Shown here: one piece after another, positions 1 to 8,908 of the stretch
How positions within the stretch are numbered: the stretch's first letter is position 1
Layout of the letters: the number at the start of each line of letters is the position of its first letter
DNA from: Dyadobacter alkalitolerans DSM 23607
GTDB lineage: Bacteria; Bacteroidota; Bacteroidia; Cytophagales; Spirosomataceae
Direction: 5' to 3'
Assembly (NCBI RefSeq): GCF_000428845.1
Contig: NZ_AUAS01000002.1
Coordinates: forward strand, 372,001-436,000
DNA: 64,000 nt
Notes under the pieces: model-generated
What the model saw: only the letters and a program-made list of their open reading frames with translations
Told to the model about the DNA's origin: nothing
The model's database searches: none
Translations under genes and position numbers: made by a program

Positions 1-1139
1 TCCAACCCGATTCTGTCATTGTATCAAAACTCGTCAGGTATACCTATAATGGTAAGGTGCTGATTGATCCGGTTTTATTGAAGCAAATTCCCGGCTACCT
101 GGGTCATAACGGTTCCAGGCTTGTGATCTCAAAGGACAGGAAGCTACTTTGGGCAACAGGTGATTTAAAACAAAAAGAAACGATTCACGATCCGGCATTC
201 GCCAATGGCAAAGTGCTCCGGTTCAATCTGGATGGCACAATTCCCAAGGATAACCCGCATCCCGGAAGTGCGTCCTGGGCTATGGGATTTCGTGTTCCGC
301 AGGGACTGACCTTTACCAAAAACGGCAACCTTTTCATCGCCGAGCATGGCGATGCCACCGATGATGAGGTTAACCTGGTCGTTAAAAATGGCGATTATGG
401 CTGGCCCTACATGGCCGGATTCGGTGATTTGCCGGAGGAAAAGGAACATGCAAAAGCCCATAAAAGCACATTTCCTGCGAAAGCCTGGACGCCGACCATT
501 GCGCCGGCCGGAATGGAATATTATGATGGTAACATTCCCGAATGGAAAAATGCATTGCTGCTCAGTACATTAAAGGACCAAAGTCTGCGCATCCTGAAAC
601 TGGACGCGGAGCAGGAAGAAGTGGTTGAGGAAGACATTGCATTCAGTAAGCAATTTGGCAGGCTGCGCGATGTATGCGTTTCTCCTTCGGGCGACATTTA
701 CATCTCCACCAGCAACCGCGACTGGAACCCGCCAGCCAGTTTCCCGCTCAAAACCGATGACCGGATCATTCGGATCAGCAAAAGCGGCGTTATTCCGAAA
801 AGCAGGCGTACTGTTAAAACCAAGCAGAAAACAAGCCATACAGGCGCTTCTGAATTGTATCAGAACTTTTGCCAGTCGTGCCATAAAGCCGATGGCCGCG
901 GGGTTGCGGGATCATTTCCTTCGCTTGTAACATCTGCCCGGCTATCCGGTGACAATGAAGCACTTATCGCGCTTTTGCTCAAAGGTTCGCAATCGCCCCC
1001 AGGAGAAGCAATGCCCGCATTCGGATTCCTGAGTGATGAACAGTTGGCGACCCTGCTATCCTATGCCCGGTCGAATTTTTCAACCAATAAAAGCGGAATT
1101 AAACCCAGCGATATCAACCGCCTACGGATCAAACAATGA
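1..1139 (+). CDS. Glucose/sorbosone dehydrogenase-like beta-propeller fused to cytochrome c, 5' truncated
   Basis: The frame is open to the left edge (first full codon at base 3), so the start lies outside the window. The visible part carries C-terminal blades of a glucose/sorbosone dehydrogenase (PQQ-type) propeller, with FRVPQGLTF, LFIAEHGD and YGWPYMAGFG, which are typical of the family. A class I cytochrome c domain follows: haem motif CQSCH at bases 870-884 and a likely axial Met in the GEAMPAFG segment. Such proteins act in the periplasm, oxidising a sugar or related alcohol and passing electrons to the fused haem. The substrate cannot be read from the sequence. The signal peptide and catalytic His are outside the window. 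Transcription continues into a 198-bp gap before an unrelated receiver gene. Confidence 0.85.
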   Translation, partial: QPDSVIVSKLVRYTYNGKVLIDPVLLKQIPGYLGHNGSRLVISKDRKLLWATGDLKQKETIHDPAFANGKVLRFNLDGTIPKDNPHPGSASWAMGFRVPQGLTFTKNGNLFIAEHGDATDDEVNLVVKNGDYGWPYMAGFGDLPEEKEHAKAHKSTFPAKAWTPTIAPAGMEYYDGNIPEWKNALLLSTLKDQSLRILKLDAEQEEVVEEDIAFSKQFGRLRDVCVSPSGDIYISTSNRDWNPPASFPLKTDDRIIRISKSGVIPKSRRTVKTKQKTSHTGASELYQNFCQSCHKADGRGVAGSFPSLVTSARLSGDNEALIALLLKGSQSPPGEAMPAFGFLSDEQLATLLSYARSNFSTNKSGIKPSDINRLRIKQ

Positions 1140-1227
1140 CCCTGTTATATTGGGTCACATACTAACGGCAATGCCTCGCCGCAATGCATTCTATACCCAT
1201 TTTCACGTCTTATCTGAAATTTCTTAG

Positions 1228-1235
1228 TAGCTTTG
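1228..1235 (+). promoter_or_regulatory. Candidate Bacteroidota -7 element upstream of the receiver gene
   Basis: The octamer TAGCTTTG matches the TAnnTTTG -7 consensus of the primary sigma factor in this phylum, about 100 bp before the ATG at 1338. No convincing TTTG is found 19 bp upstream, so this is a weak call. Confidence 0.3.
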
Positions 1236-1337
1236 CTAAATAGCGCAGATTCCGCAATTTGCTTTCAAGTGGTTTGGATGCTGTTGGTTTACCCCTCCTT
1301 TGTAACAGCCGTCATGTGAAATTGGTATTTAAAAACA

Positions 1338-1760
1338 ATGCAAATGGTCAATGACAAAAGAACAATTTATCTGGTAGATGACGACGATGACGACCGGATG
1401 ATTATAAGGCAGGCAGTCCGTGAGCTAATGGACAGAGTCAATATCATTGAATTCAGTAGTGGTTACGACTTTCTTGAAAATTTAGTTGGTCACTGGCCCT
1501 CCGAACAGACATTGGTTCTGATGGACATTAATATGCCGCGCATGAGCGGTCTCGACGTGATCAAAGCAATGCAATCTGACCCGGCCAGCAGGCTCGTTCC
1601 TGTTTTGGCAATCTCAACAGCTACCGACAAAACTTTAATTGACAGGGTGATTGCAAGCGGGGCGTATGGTTACTTTGAAAAACCCGTTACTTACGAGCAA
1701 ATCGGTGAACTTGCCAGTAATATCAAGGATTTCTATATCAGCCATTATGCTGCCAGGTAA
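1338..1760 (+). CDS. Single-domain response regulator (CheY-like receiver)
   Basis: A 140-residue stand-alone receiver. The acidic cluster after LVD (residues 13-19), phosphoacceptor Asp63 in LMDINMPRMSG, the Ser/Thr switch in AISTAT (about 93-95) and Lys115 in FEKP are all present, so it should be phosphorylatable. There is no output domain, so it must act through protein contacts or as a phosphorelay intermediate. The gene is convergent with the PAS histidine kinase (11 bp between their ends), which makes that kinase a plausible phosphodonor, but this is inference. A second in-frame ATG two codons downstream (1344) is an alternative start. Confidence 0.9.
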   Translation: MQMVNDKRTIYLVDDDDDDRMIIRQAVRELMDRVNIIEFSSGYDFLENLVGHWPSEQTLVLMDINMPRMSGLDVIKAMQSDPASRLVPVLAISTATDKTLIDRVIASGAYGYFEKPVTYEQIGELASNIKDFYISHYAAR

Positions 1761-1771
1761 TGTCCGGAATG

Positions 1772-2989
1772 TTAATTTGTGTATTCAGGTATTTGTCTCA
1801 GAGGCAAAATAATGATAATGCTGGTTCCTTCTCCTACCCTGGACTTGACTTTCATCGTCCCGTAATGGCTTGAAATGATCTGCTTGCATAAAGCAAGACC
1901 AACCCCCAAGCCCGGCGAACCCGCATTAAGCTTATTCAGCAAACCAAAAACATAGTCATCGAACCTGCTGTCAAACCCAATTCCGTTGTCAGTAAATTCA
2001 ATCTTAATATGATCTGCGTATTTGTATTTTGACAGATGGTTCCTATAAATATTTTCTTCTGAGATGATCGCGGTTACCTGAACGATCAGTTCACGGTTGG
2101 GGCCTTTACTTTCAACCGCATTCTTCAATAATTCGTAAAAGACCCGTTTTATCTGCGTCTTCCTGCCATCAAATTCCGGCAGTTCGCCAATTCTGATATC
2201 CAAATCGGCAAGGTTTTGTTCCGTTAGCAGTTGTTCACGTGCCTCTGTGATGAGCTCTGCGGGTTTGAGCAAGGTCATCGGATCGGCCGCATTACTAACC
2301 TGCACGAAGTCGAGCATCGAGCCGAGCATGAATCTCAGACGCATTATTGATTTTCTTATTACGGCCAAATGTCTGAGATCATCCGTGTTTTCGGGAATAT
2401 TGGCTTTGCGCATGAAGGTGTCGAAGAAGAGGCTTATTTTACGCACGGGCTCCTGCATATCATGCATGAATATCTTCCCCATTTGCAAATACTCCTGACT
2501 GCGCTCGCTCAAAATCGAAATCTTCCTGTCAAGTGCAAACTGGTTTGATTCCAGCTCATCTTTGAGTCTGTTCAACAAAGCATTTTCGTCCAGTGCTTTC
2601 TGTTGGACGCGGTTCATTTCAAGCAGCTGCTCCTCGTACTTCCGCCGTTCCCAAACAGACACAAACACGCAAACGTAACAAATCGGATCGCTTTCATGTT
2701 GTATTTTAGCATTGACCATCACCGGGATTGAGCTGCCAGTCAGTGGTTTCAGGGTAAGGAATATTTCGCTGACCGTGCCATTTAATTTAAGTAATGGAAA
2801 AAAATGGGTTTGGTGAAAGATCCGGCTTGATATCGTAAGGATTTTCTCAATGCTTTGCCCCAGAATCGCTTCCGGCTCGTAATTGAGCATCAAGCACAGC
2901 GTGCGGTTAGCAAATGTGATCGTCCCGACTCCATCAAAAACGACGCAGCCGCAGGGTAGGTCCTGTAAAATGTGCTCAGCTTGTCCCAA
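1772..2989 (-). CDS. PAS-domain histidine kinase paired with an RsbQ-like hydrolase
   Basis: About 405 residues and no transmembrane segment, so cytoplasmic. The N-terminal PAS domain (about 1-110) has the SRIFHQTHFFPLL stretch that I recognise from PAS domains partnered with RsbQ-type hydrolases. Then come a coiled coil (about 115-165), an H-box with His176 in MHDMQEPVRKI, and a HATPase_c domain with N-box Asn290, DNGIGFD (334-340) and GLGVGLAL (360-367). The gene starts 10 bp after the stop of the hydrolase gene. The only suitable start is TTG at 2989: the frame is open upstream into the hydrolase gene without a better start, and the next ATG would cut the PAS domain. In Bacillus the equivalent PAS domain drives a PP2C phosphatase (RsbP); here the output is a kinase. 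Confidence 0.88.
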   Translation of the reverse strand: MGQAEHILQDLPCGCVVFDGVGTITFANRTLCLMLNYEPEAILGQSIEKILTISSRIFHQTHFFPLLKLNGTVSEIFLTLKPLTGSSIPVMVNAKIQHESDPICYVCVFVSVWERRKYEEQLLEMNRVQQKALDENALLNRLKDELESNQFALDRKISILSERSQEYLQMGKIFMHDMQEPVRKISLFFDTFMRKANIPENTDDLRHLAVIRKSIMRLRFMLGSMLDFVQVSNAADPMTLLKPAELITEAREQLLTEQNLADLDIRIGELPEFDGRKTQIKRVFYELLKNAVESKGPNRELIVQVTAIISEENIYRNHLSKYKYADHIKIEFTDNGIGFDSRFDDYVFGLLNKLNAGSPGLGVGLALCKQIISSHYGTMKVKSRVGEGTSIIIILPLRQIPEYTN

Positions 2990-2999
2990 ACAGAATAGT

Positions 3000-3794
3000 T
3001 TATGAATCCAGAAATTCCTTCATCAGCTTCACAGTTTCTTCCGGCGCGCTCAGGTGCGGGCAATGTCCTGTTGCCTGCATGAGCCGGTAAGCGCTTGTGC
3101 CCACTTGTGAGTGCACAAACTCTCCCACCTGAACGGGCGCGATGATATCTTCAGAACATTGCATAATCAGAGTCGGGTGTGTCACATTGGGCAAATCCCT
3201 TCTATTGTCGGATAAGAAAGTCACCTGTGCAAATTGTTTTGCGATAACCGGGTCAGTCGAGCAGAAGCTTTCGGTTAGTTCGGCACCGAGTTCGGGACGT
3301 CCCGCGTTTTGCATGATAGCAGGCCCGAGGAAGTTAGCCCAGCCAATGTAATTTTTTTCCATCGTTTCCAGAAGCTCCTCAATGTCCTGCTGCTGAAAAC
3401 CACCTGCATATTCATGATCGTCAATATACCGGGCAGACGGGCCGATCAAAATCAAACGCTCAAAATATTCAGGCTTTTTTATCGAGGCCAGCACCCCGAT
3501 CATACTGCTCACCGAATGGCCAACAAAAATGCAGTCGATCAAACCAAGCTCCCGGCAAATATCCATGATATCCTGGGCATAGCCGTTCAGGTTACTATAA
3601 CGCTCGTAATTATACGCGGCCACATCCGAATTACCGCTTCCAACGTAGTCAAACAACACAATTTTGTAATCCTCTTCAAATGCCGGCCAAATGTAGCGCC
3701 ACATGTTCTGACCACATCCGAACCCATGTGCGAAGACCATAGCTTGCTTACCGTGGCCAAAAATCCTGACGTTATTTCGTTTTATTACATTCAT
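3000..3794 (-). CDS. RsbQ-like alpha/beta hydrolase (KAI2/D14 relative), sensor partner of the PAS kinase
   Basis: 264 residues from the ATG at 3794, close to the length of Bacillus RsbQ. A longer reading frame reaches 3854 but adds 20 unconserved residues. The protein matches RsbQ along its length by recognition: AHGFGCGQN near residues 22-30, FDYVGSGNSD (48-57), METMEKNYIGWA-like segment, FCSTDPVIAKQF (178-189). The catalytic triad is intact: Ser94 in GHSVS, Asp216 in CSEDIIAP and His244 in TGHCPH. RsbQ makes or delivers a small hydrophobic signal to the PAS domain of its partner, and plant KAI2/D14 receptors belong to the same fold family. The hydrolase stop and kinase start are 10 bp apart, so co-expression is nearly certain. 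Confidence 0.9.
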   Translation of the reverse strand: MNVIKRNNVRIFGHGKQAMVFAHGFGCGQNMWRYIWPAFEEDYKIVLFDYVGSGNSDVAAYNYERYSNLNGYAQDIMDICRELGLIDCIFVGHSVSSMIGVLASIKKPEYFERLILIGPSARYIDDHEYAGGFQQQDIEELLETMEKNYIGWANFLGPAIMQNAGRPELGAELTESFCSTDPVIAKQFAQVTFLSDNRRDLPNVTHPTLIMQCSEDIIAPVQVGEFVHSQVGTSAYRLMQATGHCPHLSAPEETVKLMKEFLDS

Positions 3795-3899
3795 ATTCGA
3801 GCCTAAAACCCAAATATAGGCTTTAACGCTCAAAATATTAGGTCTGTCCAACAAATTGCAGACGCAAAATGTGAACAGACCTAAGAAAAAGAACGATTA

Positions 3900-4712
3900 T
3901 TAACGCAGAACCGTGACTTTCAGGAAAGTAGCGGGAATGGAAGTCTGGTTGCGGTCCGGGCTCTGATTCTGGCTTTCAAACAAGCTTTCCAGCTCACGCT
4001 GCAGATCTCCTTCCTGTCCGTTTTTTTCCGCAGCTTCAAAAGCATTCATCGTCGGGCCATAGTATTTTCTGAATGTTTCAAGAAAAACTGCCGGTGAATA
4101 AGGCGCTTGAAATGTAAATGTTTCCCTTTCAAATGAAATGTTCTCCGGCAATGCGCCTGCCGCAACGAAACGTTCCGTTACATTGCTTTCAACACCCCAG
4201 AGCATCGGGCTGACGAATCCCTCCGGCGGTGCCGGCGTGTAAGCGGAGCTCACTTTCAGGATCTGCGCGACCAGCGTCGGATCGCCGGGTATCCAGTTTC
4301 CCATGACTATTTTCCCGCCGGGGCGCGTAACCCGGAACATTTCTCTTGCCACTTCAAATGGCTTGGGCGCGAACATCGCCCCGAAAACGCTTACCACCAG
4401 ATCAAACGATTCATCCGCAATGTCGTTCAGATCAATGGCATCGCCTTCCCGAAACGTAATGTTGGTCAGGCCTTCTGCCTTTGCCCGTGCATTGCCTGCT
4501 TCCACGAGGTTTCTCGCAATGTCCACTCCCTGAACATTGGCCCCTAACCGTGCTGCGGGTATGGCAGTAGTGCCGTCGCCACAACCCAGATCCAGAACAT
4601 CGGCGCCGGCATTGATTCCCAACTTTGCTACCAGTGCCGAACCGCTTTCACGCATCGTTGCCGCCAGACGAGTGAAATCACCTTTTTCCCAAAGTGCTTT
4701 GTTTGCATTCAT
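3900..4712 (-). CDS. Class I SAM-dependent methyltransferase (UbiE/COQ5-like)
   Basis: 270 residues with SAM-binding motif I VLDLGCGDGT (about residues 39-48), an acidic residue ending strand 2 in VQGVDIA, and the later motifs FDLVVSVFGAMFAPKP and RPGGKIVMGNW. This is the pattern of type-11 methyltransferases acting on small molecules. The substrate is not evident, and no biosynthetic partner lies next to it. The gene is read on the minus strand, 105 bp upstream of the hydrolase-kinase pair, and may or may not share its transcript. Confidence 0.85.
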   Translation of the reverse strand: MNANKALWEKGDFTRLAATMRESGSALVAKLGINAGADVLDLGCGDGTTAIPAARLGANVQGVDIARNLVEAGNARAKAEGLTNITFREGDAIDLNDIADESFDLVVSVFGAMFAPKPFEVAREMFRVTRPGGKIVMGNWIPGDPTLVAQILKVSSAYTPAPPEGFVSPMLWGVESNVTERFVAAGALPENISFERETFTFQAPYSPAVFLETFRKYYGPTMNAFEAAEKNGQEGDLQRELESLFESQNQSPDRNQTSIPATFLKVTVLR

Positions 4713-4876
4713 TGTATTTTCGTTTTGGTTAATAGATACTTTAATTTTCTCTGTCCCGATAAACGACTATTGACCACCGGATCGGATGCCTGACTTAGTT
4801 ATCGGCAACGCAGCCGGGCCGTAAAATAAGAATGTCAAAGATACCACCACGAATCACTTGAATAAGTGTAAAGACT

Positions 4877-4896
4877 TGATTATCATTATCATAACG
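4877..4896 (+). promoter_or_regulatory. Fur-box-like site upstream of a lipoprotein gene
   Basis: The segment GATTATCATTATCATAAC reads as three adjacent NAT(A/T)AT-like hexamers. Fourteen consecutive bases (4877-4890) equal one side of the classical 19-bp Fur box. It ends about 30 bp before the ATG at 4928, a position suited to repression. The left half of the full box is degenerate, so Fur control is only a proposal. Confidence 0.4.
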
Positions 4897-4927
4897 TATC
4901 TCATTAAAAACTTAAACAGATCATGTT

Positions 4928-5617
4928 ATGAAAACCAATTCCACCATTCGCAAGGCAATCTCTATGGGCACCATCTGCGTGTTCGGCTTGGTATTAGCCT
5001 GTACTGACCATGAAATACCGGAAATTCCGAACATGCCTGAATCCGAATGCATGCTCGCAACCAACATGACAACGCCACGCGCTTACCCTTGCGAATTCAA
5101 GATTGAAAAGCTTACATTTTATGCCAAAGACGGCGCTGTGCTCGGTGAGGTCACGCCTGCTGCCAGTGAAATCATTTTACCCCGGTCGGCTGCCAAGGAT
5201 GACTCCAATCCCTCGGCCGTCGCTGTGGATCAGGTCGGTTTATTAAAATATGATGTGAAGGCCACCATCAGGCGGATTGCGACGCCATCATTTCCGGTTG
5301 TTGCCGGATATCAGTTGCGTTACACACAGCATCCCTCAGGCGTCCTGGCCCTGACCACGCCGGGCGAAAGCTATCAGATCGGCATGTCGGTCCCGCTCAC
5401 AGTCCCGGTCGGCGGAACCATAGAACAGCCATTTGAGCTATCCTATCTTTACAGACTTGCCGATTCCGGCTCCGGGATCAAACCCGTCACTTTCAGAGGC
5501 TTAACAGCATTCCTGATCTACAACGACGCCACGTCCGAAGAACTCGACGGACATCCAAGTGCCATTGGCAATGTGGCAGAAGCATATGTGAAAATCGTTA
5601 CCCAATCGGGTGAGTAA
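4928..5617 (+). CDS. Exported lipoprotein of unknown function
   Basis: 229 residues. A signal peptide with a lipobox ends in LVLAC, with Cys25 as the likely lipidated residue, followed by an acidic, Pro-rich spacer (EIPEIPNMPE). The rest is predicted to be mostly beta-strand, with no motif I recognise and no further membrane segment. It stands alone between convergent and divergent neighbours. The Fur-box-like sequence just upstream is the only hint of a role (iron response). I do not assign a family. Confidence 0.75.
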   Translation: MKTNSTIRKAISMGTICVFGLVLACTDHEIPEIPNMPESECMLATNMTTPRAYPCEFKIEKLTFYAKDGAVLGEVTPAASEIILPRSAAKDDSNPSAVAVDQVGLLKYDVKATIRRIATPSFPVVAGYQLRYTQHPSGVLALTTPGESYQIGMSVPLTVPVGGTIEQPFELSYLYRLADSGSGIKPVTFRGLTAFLIYNDATSEELDGHPSAIGNVAEAYVKIVTQSGE

Positions 5618-5738
5618 GTGATTTGAAATATGAATAACCCACACCTTAAACGATCCAAAATGACAGAAGTCAAATTCCATAGCAGACAGCCGCATGATCA
5701 GAGTTGTTCATTCGATATTGAACTGCTTCCGGTTTATC

Positions 5739-6713
5739 CTACGCCTGTCTATTATATTTTGAGCGGTATTCGAGCGGAGATATCCCGGTGATTTTCCTGA
5801 ACACTTCCCGGAAGGCCTTCATGTCGGAATATCCGGTTTCATACATAACCTCCTTGATGTTTTTGGAATTGGTTTCAAAGGATTTTTTGGCTGCTTCCAT
5901 TTTCACGCGCTGTGCATATTCGGTAGGCGTATTACCCGTTGCTTTGATAAACCTCCGGTCAAAGTTTCTCCTTCCCACAGCAAATTTAGACGCCAGTTCG
6001 ACGATGGATATCTTATTCTCCACATTTTCCTCAATATAAGCCTGCGCTTGTCTGATGACTTCATCTTCATGTGATTTCTGTCCGGCAAAAATGATAAAAC
6101 GCGACTGCGTTTCCCGGTCTATATCGACCTGAAAAACCTTGGAGCAGAAAATGGCCGTTTGCCGGTCAAAATATTTTTCAACAAGGTAAATAATCAGATT
6201 CAGAAATGAATACGCGCCACCATTGGTGTAGATCCCATTTTCATCCGTAATCAATTTGTCTTTCTGCACATTGATCTCCGGGAACATTGTTTTAAACCGA
6301 TCCGCGAATGCCCAGTGCGTAGAACAGGTTTTTCCGTTGATTAGGCCCGAAGACGCCAGCAAAAACGCACCGGTGCAGATGCTCGCCACTTCTGCCCCGC
6401 CACGATATTGGGCGCTGATCCATTCAATTAAGGGTTGGTTTTTTGCTATGGCCTGTTCATATTGGTGATTTAAGGAAGGTATGACAATCAGGTTCGTTTT
6501 TGAAACAGCAGAAATATGGACATGAGGCTTTACCGAAAACAACCCTTCATGAAAGCCCACCTGCCCGGACAGCCCGGCCAGTTGAATGTGATATAATGTT
6601 TTCTTATATTTTTCTTCCCAATATGAATTCGCTCGCTTTAAAATCTTATAAGCGCCTACGATGCTGCTCAGATTGTTCTCTCCGTCGGGAACAAGGATCG
6701 TGATATTTTTCAT
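5739..6713 (-). CDS. AraC-family regulator with DJ-1/PfpI (GATase1-like) N-terminal domain
   Basis: 324 residues. The N-terminal 190 residues form a DJ-1/PfpI-like domain with the nucleophile-elbow sequence ICTGAFLLA (Cys113). The C-terminal part (about 225-320) is an AraC-type double helix-turn-helix ending in the usual GYSDMKAFREVFRKITGISPLEYR pattern (given here only as an order of short motifs: GYSD, FREVFRK, GISPLEYR). This is the FtrA/GlxA-type architecture; in characterised members the N-terminal domain senses a ligand. The gene is divergent from the START-domain gene at 6865 across a 151-bp gap, so that gene and its own promoter are the first targets to consider. Confidence 0.88.
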   Translation of the reverse strand: MKNITILVPDGENNLSSIVGAYKILKRANSYWEEKYKKTLYHIQLAGLSGQVGFHEGLFSVKPHVHISAVSKTNLIVIPSLNHQYEQAIAKNQPLIEWISAQYRGGAEVASICTGAFLLASSGLINGKTCSTHWAFADRFKTMFPEINVQKDKLITDENGIYTNGGAYSFLNLIIYLVEKYFDRQTAIFCSKVFQVDIDRETQSRFIIFAGQKSHEDEVIRQAQAYIEENVENKISIVELASKFAVGRRNFDRRFIKATGNTPTEYAQRVKMEAAKKSFETNSKNIKEVMYETGYSDMKAFREVFRKITGISPLEYRSKYNRQA

Positions 6714-6804
6714 CCGTTTTTAACCGCAAGTTATAAACTGGCTTTGTCCAAATCAACCCGTGATAATGTCCATTTCACACTCAACAAATTTCCGGCTAAG
6801 CCTA

Positions 6805-6812
6805 TACTTTTG
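6805..6812 (+). promoter_or_regulatory. Candidate -7 element for the START-domain gene
   Basis: TACTTTTG is an exact TAnnTTTG match 52 bp before the chosen ATG at 6865, in the divergent intergenic region. No clear -33 TTTG is seen at the expected spacing. Confidence 0.38.
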
Positions 6813-6864
6813 GGAAAACATTAGCAGATCAAACATTTTACTTCAAACCAAAAAACTAGCACTT

Positions 6865-7311
6865 ATGGCAGATATTTTGCACAGGGTCGGGATCAGATCG
6901 CAGTCGTTACAGGACATTTATGATGCATTGACAACAGAGGCTGGCCTTGCAGGCTGGTGGACCAGCAATACGCAGGGACAGGGCAACCAGTTGGGCAATA
7001 TCATTGCATTCCGATTCGGAGCAGGAGGCTTTGATATGAAAGTGACGGCGCTGGAAGAACCTACGCATGTTTCATGGGAAGTCGTGGACGGGCCTGCTGA
7101 ATGGGTGGGCACAACCATCAGCTTCGACATAAGGCAAGAAAATGATTACGCTATCCTGCTTTTCAAACATGCCAACTGGCGTGAACCGGTGGAATTCATG
7201 CATCATTGCAGTACAAAATGGGCTGTTTTTCTGCTGAGTTTAAAATCCCTGATCGAAGAAGGTGAAGGCAAGCCGGATCCGCGGGATATCAAAATCGACA
7301 ATTGGAATTAA
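6865..7311 (+). CDS. SRPBCC/START-like (AHSA1-type) domain protein
   Basis: 148 residues from the ATG at 6865. The frame extends 35 codons upstream, but that part is unlike the family and would overlap the promoter-like element. The fold pattern fits AHSA1/START proteins: LAGWWTSNTQ near the start, IIAFRFGAGGFDMKV, THVSWEVVDGPAEWVGTTISF in mid-protein, and a C-terminal helix with WAVFLLSLKSLIE. Such proteins bind hydrophobic ligands or assist a partner. The ligand is unknown. It is divergent from the AraC/DJ-1 regulator, which may control it. Confidence 0.82.
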   Translation: MADILHRVGIRSQSLQDIYDALTTEAGLAGWWTSNTQGQGNQLGNIIAFRFGAGGFDMKVTALEEPTHVSWEVVDGPAEWVGTTISFDIRQENDYAILLFKHANWREPVEFMHHCSTKWAVFLLSLKSLIEEGEGKPDPRDIKIDNWN

Positions 7312-7326
7312 TATGGGCTGAATAAA

Positions 7327-7379
7327 ATCATGGGCTTTGCGCTGTGCCGGTTAACCGACTGCAATGCAAAGCCCATGAT
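7327..7379. terminator. Hairpin between convergent START-domain and gdhA genes
   Basis: Perfect 14-nt arms (7327-7340 and 7366-7379) enclose a 25-nt loop that itself contains the palindrome CGGTTAACCG. It lies exactly in the gap between two convergent genes, so it probably serves as a terminator for both. Confidence 0.6.
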
Positions 7380-7392
7380 GGATAATGGTTTC

Positions 7393-8880
<1,488 letters not shown>

Positions 8881-8908
8881 TCAGCAGCGAAAGGACGAAT
8901 ATATTTAT

